From Verrucomicrobiales bacterium (GTDB lineage: Bacteria; Verrucomicrobiota; Verrucomicrobiia; Limisphaerales; SXQI01), in NCBI GenBank assembly GCA_028293365.1, contig JAQGOX010000270.1, forward strand, positions 1 through 5,655: a stretch of 5,655 nucleotides of DNA. Direction: 5' to 3'. How positions within the stretch are numbered: position 1 is the first letter of the stretch; the number at the start of each line of letters is the position of its first letter. The translations under genes were made by a program, and so were the position numbers. Under the pieces are notes generated by a model that saw only the letters and a program-made list of their open reading frames with translations, did not search any database and was not told the DNA's origin. Positions 4,977 through 5,655 of the stretch are shown one piece after another.

Positions 4977-5655
4977 ATGAAGATTTATCATTGGGCCGCG
5001 GGCCTCGCATTGCTAAGTGGATTGATTCTCGAATATTCACTCGGAGAAGAAACCGCAGTGGTCACGCAGAAAAACGTGAATGTGCGGGGACAGCCTTCTT
5101 TATACAGCGAAGTCATAACGCATCTCAAACAAGGTGACAAAGTTACCGTGCTTGAGGAAATCACTCCCGAAAAGCCAAAACCTGGGGATCCAGACAAATG
5201 GGCTCGCATAAAGCTTCCCGAGGATACACACGTCTGGGTTTTTGCACCGTACGTAAAAGATAACGCCATTGCGGTTCCCAAATTGAATTTACGCGGCGGA
5301 CCAGGGGAAAATTTCAGCGTTCTCGGCCGAATGCAAAAAGGGGAAAGCATCAAACCAATTCGCACCCTTCAGGATTGGATCGAAATCGAAGCGCCGACAA
5401 ACAGCTCAGCATTTATTGCATTTGAAGTTATTAAACTTACACCTGCCGAGCCCACAGCCACGAACGTGGTCGACGCTGCTGCTGGCCTTACGGCACCGGC
5501 GGTATTGCCAATAAAAAATCAACCGGTAAAGACTGAACCAACGATTAAGCAAGTTGAGCAAACTAACCCGCCCAGCGTGACGAACACTACTTTGGTCACA
5601 ACCAACGCGGTCGCTTCGGCAAAACCGGAACCTCAGAAAATTGAAACGAGAAAGG
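4977..5655 (+). CDS. Exported protein with two SH3b (bacterial SH3) domains, N-terminal part
   Basis: The frame is open from ATG 4977 to the right edge, 226 codons without a stop. Residues 1-23 look like a Sec signal peptide (one Lys, then 'AAGLALLSGLIL'), with cleavage probably near 'SLG-EE'. Two SH3b repeats follow. The first, at about 26-94, has 'VNVRGQPSLYSEVITHLKQG', then 'KWARIKLP' and 'VWVFAPYV'. The second, at about 98-153, has 'LNLRGGPGENFSVLGRMQKG', then 'DWIEIEAP' and 'AFIAFEVI'. The 'NVRxxPS..S.V' and 'LRxGPG.NF.VLG' signatures are typical of the fold, which often binds cell-wall peptides. From about 155 on the chain becomes a Pro/Thr/Ala/Lys-rich linker, usually a spacer towards the wall or another domain. 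The catalytic domain, if any, is beyond the window. No strong ribosome site is visible; ATG was chosen because it precedes the signal peptide. It lies 58 bases after rluB, and co-transcription is possible. Confidence 0.82.
   Translation, partial: MKIYHWAAGLALLSGLILEYSLGEETAVVTQKNVNVRGQPSLYSEVITHLKQGDKVTVLEEITPEKPKPGDPDKWARIKLPEDTHVWVFAPYVKDNAIAVPKLNLRGGPGENFSVLGRMQKGESIKPIRTLQDWIEIEAPTNSSAFIAFEVIKLTPAEPTATNVVDAAAGLTAPAVLPIKNQPVKTEPTIKQVEQTNPPSVTNTTLVTTNAVASAKPEPQKIETRK

Noticed and set aside
1..5655. Mobile element, CRISPR array, tRNA/rRNA or phage features
   Set aside because: No repeat-spacer pattern, terminal inverted repeats, transposase or integrase motifs, cloverleaf or rRNA-like sequence could be seen on either strand.

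Overview
The window looks like a chromosomal segment from a member of the phylum Verrucomicrobiota. The strongest clue is the 51-residue protein at 4020-4175. It matches the 'small basic protein' family that, to my knowledge, is confined to the Chlamydiae/Verrucomicrobia group. The twin-arginine-exported PIG-L deacetylase, the divergent NagB-like protein and the double-SH3b secreted protein also fit verrucomicrobial or planctomycetal relatives. Base composition looks moderate, a little above half G+C by eye. I see no rRNA, tRNA, CRISPR array, transposase, integrase or attachment site, so this reads as ordinary chromosome with a metabolic cassette and not as a mobile island.

Layout. Two genes on the minus strand occupy the left end. 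One is the N-terminal 161 codons of a large conserved protein, tentatively a pyrophosphate-dependent phosphoenolpyruvate carboxykinase, running off the left edge. Upstream of it, and probably in the same transcript, is a 70-residue membrane protein. Positions 793-989 form a divergent intergenic region with a good sigma-70-type promoter facing right (888-917). From there four genes run rightward: a 106-residue unknown protein (990-1310), a Tat-exported PIG-L deacetylase (1355-2104), a cytoplasmic PIG-L deacetylase (2207-3004), and a glucosamine-6-phosphate deaminase/isomerase-like protein (2994-3926) whose start overlaps the previous gene by 11 bases. After a short gap with a stem-loop come the small basic protein gene, an rRNA pseudouridine synthase of the RsuA/RluB type (4202-4918), and the first 226 codons of an exported protein with two SH3b domains, cut by the right edge.

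How the genes may work together. The middle block pairs two N-deacetylase-fold enzymes with a sugar-phosphate deaminase/isomerase fold. This suggests breakdown or remodelling of an N-acetylated amino sugar, with one deacetylation step outside the cytoplasmic membrane and later steps inside. That is inference from family and neighbourhood. All three enzymes deviate from textbook active-site motifs: HPGD instead of HPDD in the first, MEDH instead of HxDH in the second, and a Val in place of the general-base Asp of NagB in the third. Their exact chemistry is therefore open. The following pair, small basic protein plus rRNA modification enzyme, looks like a translation-related unit.
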